Below are positions 4,876 to 5,840 of a stretch of DNA of 5,840 bases, one piece after another. The position numbers were made by a program, and so were the translations under genes. Source of the DNA: Spirochaetales bacterium UBA1265 (lineage in GTDB: Bacteria; Spirochaetota; Spirochaetia; Sphaerochaetales; Sphaerochaetaceae); NCBI GenBank assembly GCA_002308475.1, contig DBVL01000006.1, positions 1 through 5,840 on the forward strand. Direction: 5' to 3'. The notes under the pieces are model-generated. The model was not told where the DNA came from. It ran no database searches and saw only the letters and a list, made by a program, of their open reading frames with translations. The number at the start of each line of letters is the position of its first letter. The stretch's first letter is position 1.

Positions 4876-5840
4876 TGACTGACATAATTACTCTTATTCC
4901 TGTTGTGAAGGATTATGACTGGGGGCGCAGTTCCTACATAAAGCAGCTGCTCTCTTCGTCTGATGTTAAAGATATTCCACCCATTCAGGCTGAGCTGTGG
5001 ATGGGTGCACACAAGAATGGTTGCAACACCGTTAAGGAAACAGGAGAGAGTCTTAGGGACTACATGGACAAGAATCCGTCCTTTGTCAGCCCCTCTTTCA
5101 AAAAGGGGGATGATTTTCCCTTCCTTCTCAAGCTTCTTGCCATAAACAGACCTTTAAGTATCCAGTGTCATCCAGATGCTCAGACAGCTAAAGAAGGCTT
5201 TGAGAGTGGAAATGTGAATTATACTGATCCCAATGAGAAGTCTGAGCTGTTTTATGCTCTCGAGGAGAGCACCATGCTCTGCGGATTCAGAAAGAAATAT
5301 ACCAGAGACGAGGAGTCTGAAGTTCTTCATTCGTACATTCAGAAGTTTTTTCCAAATGATCCCGGAGCTGATTATGCCTACCGTCTGAATATAATGACCC
5401 TTGAAGAGGGGGATGCGGTAGCTATTAAGCCTGGAGTTCTGCATTCGTACTGTAAAGGGTGCGGAATAGAGCTTATGACAAACTCTGATAATGTTGTCCG
5501 TGCCGGTCTTACCTCCAAGCACGTGGATAAGGATGAGCTTGACAGGATTTCCATGAAGAAACCTTACATGCCTTCCTATCTGGGAAGCTATGAGGACCGT
5601 GGAGGAGAGCATTTTTACATGGAGGCGGGTCCAGTCCTCTCTGTTCTTAAGGATGGTTATTTCTTTGAAGATACAGCTATCTCTGCACGGATTGTCTTCT
5701 GCTTTGAGGGTAGTGCTGTCATAAATGAGAATTATAATCTGTCAAAGGGACAGGTCTGCCTTATCCGCTCAGGTGTGCCTCTTTCAGCAGAGGTTGACGG
5801 CACCCTCTTTACTGCTTATGAATCAAGCACGGGAAAACCA
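4875..5840 (+). CDS. manA: Mannose-6-phosphate isomerase, class I (3' end outside window)
   Basis: The first 322 residues of a zinc-dependent phosphomannose isomerase, which interconverts mannose 6-phosphate and fructose 6-phosphate in the cytoplasm and links mannose use or mannosyl-glycan precursors to glycolysis. Family marks are in order: DYDWGRSSYI near the N-terminus (13-22), AELWMGAHKNG at 39-49, FLLKLLAINRPLSIQCHPD at 83-101, DPNEKSE at 118-124, PGVLHSY at 186-192 and NSDNVVRAGLTSKHVD at 203-218. By comparison with the E. coli enzyme, the metal ligands are Gln97, His99, Glu124 and His190, and Arg209 is the conserved active-site arginine. The E. coli-type lysine after HPN is Ala102 here. 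A second cupin half follows (about 250-316), and the frame is still open at the edge, probably only a short way from its end. The ATG overlaps the hydrolase stop (TGATG). A weak GAGG at 4861-4864 is the only SD-like element, in keeping with translational coupling. Confidence 0.93.
   Translation, partial: MTDIITLIPVVKDYDWGRSSYIKQLLSSSDVKDIPPIQAELWMGAHKNGCNTVKETGESLRDYMDKNPSFVSPSFKKGDDFPFLLKLLAINRPLSIQCHPDAQTAKEGFESGNVNYTDPNEKSELFYALEESTMLCGFRKKYTRDEESEVLHSYIQKFFPNDPGADYAYRLNIMTLEEGDAVAIKPGVLHSYCKGCGIELMTNSDNVVRAGLTSKHVDKDELDRISMKKPYMPSYLGSYEDRGGEHFYMEAGPVLSVLKDGYFFEDTAISARIVFCFEGSAVINENYNLSKGQVCLIRSGVPLSAEVDGTLFTAYESSTGKP

Noticed and set aside
5154..5612. 152-codon open frame on the minus strand
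   Set aside because: It lies wholly within manA, whose motifs on the plus strand are unmistakable. The antisense product shows no family motif, and no SD or promoter was evident.

Overview
The window holds five genes and very little non-coding DNA. They are the 3' end of a GHMP-superfamily sugar kinase (+), a complete TGS/ThrRS-like nucleoside (uridine-type) kinase (-), a complete but unusual member of the aldehyde:ferredoxin oxidoreductase (AOR) family (+), a complete alpha/beta-hydrolase of the monoacylglycerol lipase/lysophospholipase type (+), and a class I mannose-6-phosphate isomerase (+) that runs off the right edge. I see no RNA genes, mobile elements, CRISPR arrays or long repeats.

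The organism is bacterial: SD-like GGAG/AGGGAG sites, sigma-70-like promoter elements and tight gene spacing. The roughly 560-residue TGS + ThrRS-like + uridine-kinase fusion, an AOR-like protein and this ManA type together suggest an anaerobe. A spirochaete of the Treponema group is my best guess, with Clostridia or Bacteroidetes as alternatives. This is inference from gene content and protein style, not from a marker gene.

Layout. Positions 2-208 are the GHMP kinase tail. It meets the nucleoside kinase (211-1896, minus) tail to tail with only 2 bp between them. A 70-bp divergent spacer (1897-1966) carries a candidate promoter for each direction and separates the nucleoside kinase from the AOR-like gene (1967-3841). 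A 98-bp AT-rich spacer with a perfect TATAAT and a small inverted repeat precedes the hydrolase (3940-4875). The hydrolase stop codon shares one base with the manA start (4875), so these two look like a translationally coupled operon.

How the genes relate. The GHMP kinase and ManA both act on sugars or sugar phosphates, and the nucleoside kinase acts in pyrimidine salvage. No single pathway clearly links all five genes. The most unusual gene is the AOR-like one. It keeps the whole two-part AOR fold signature in an intact 624-codon frame, but it lacks the segment that carries the CxxCxxxC iron-sulfur ligands and has altered residues at several pterin/tungsten positions. That makes it a candidate cluster-free pseudoenzyme or an enzyme with a changed cofactor. 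Its divergent neighbour shows a parallel, milder case: a ThrRS-type editing domain without its metal ligands, fused to an intact kinase.
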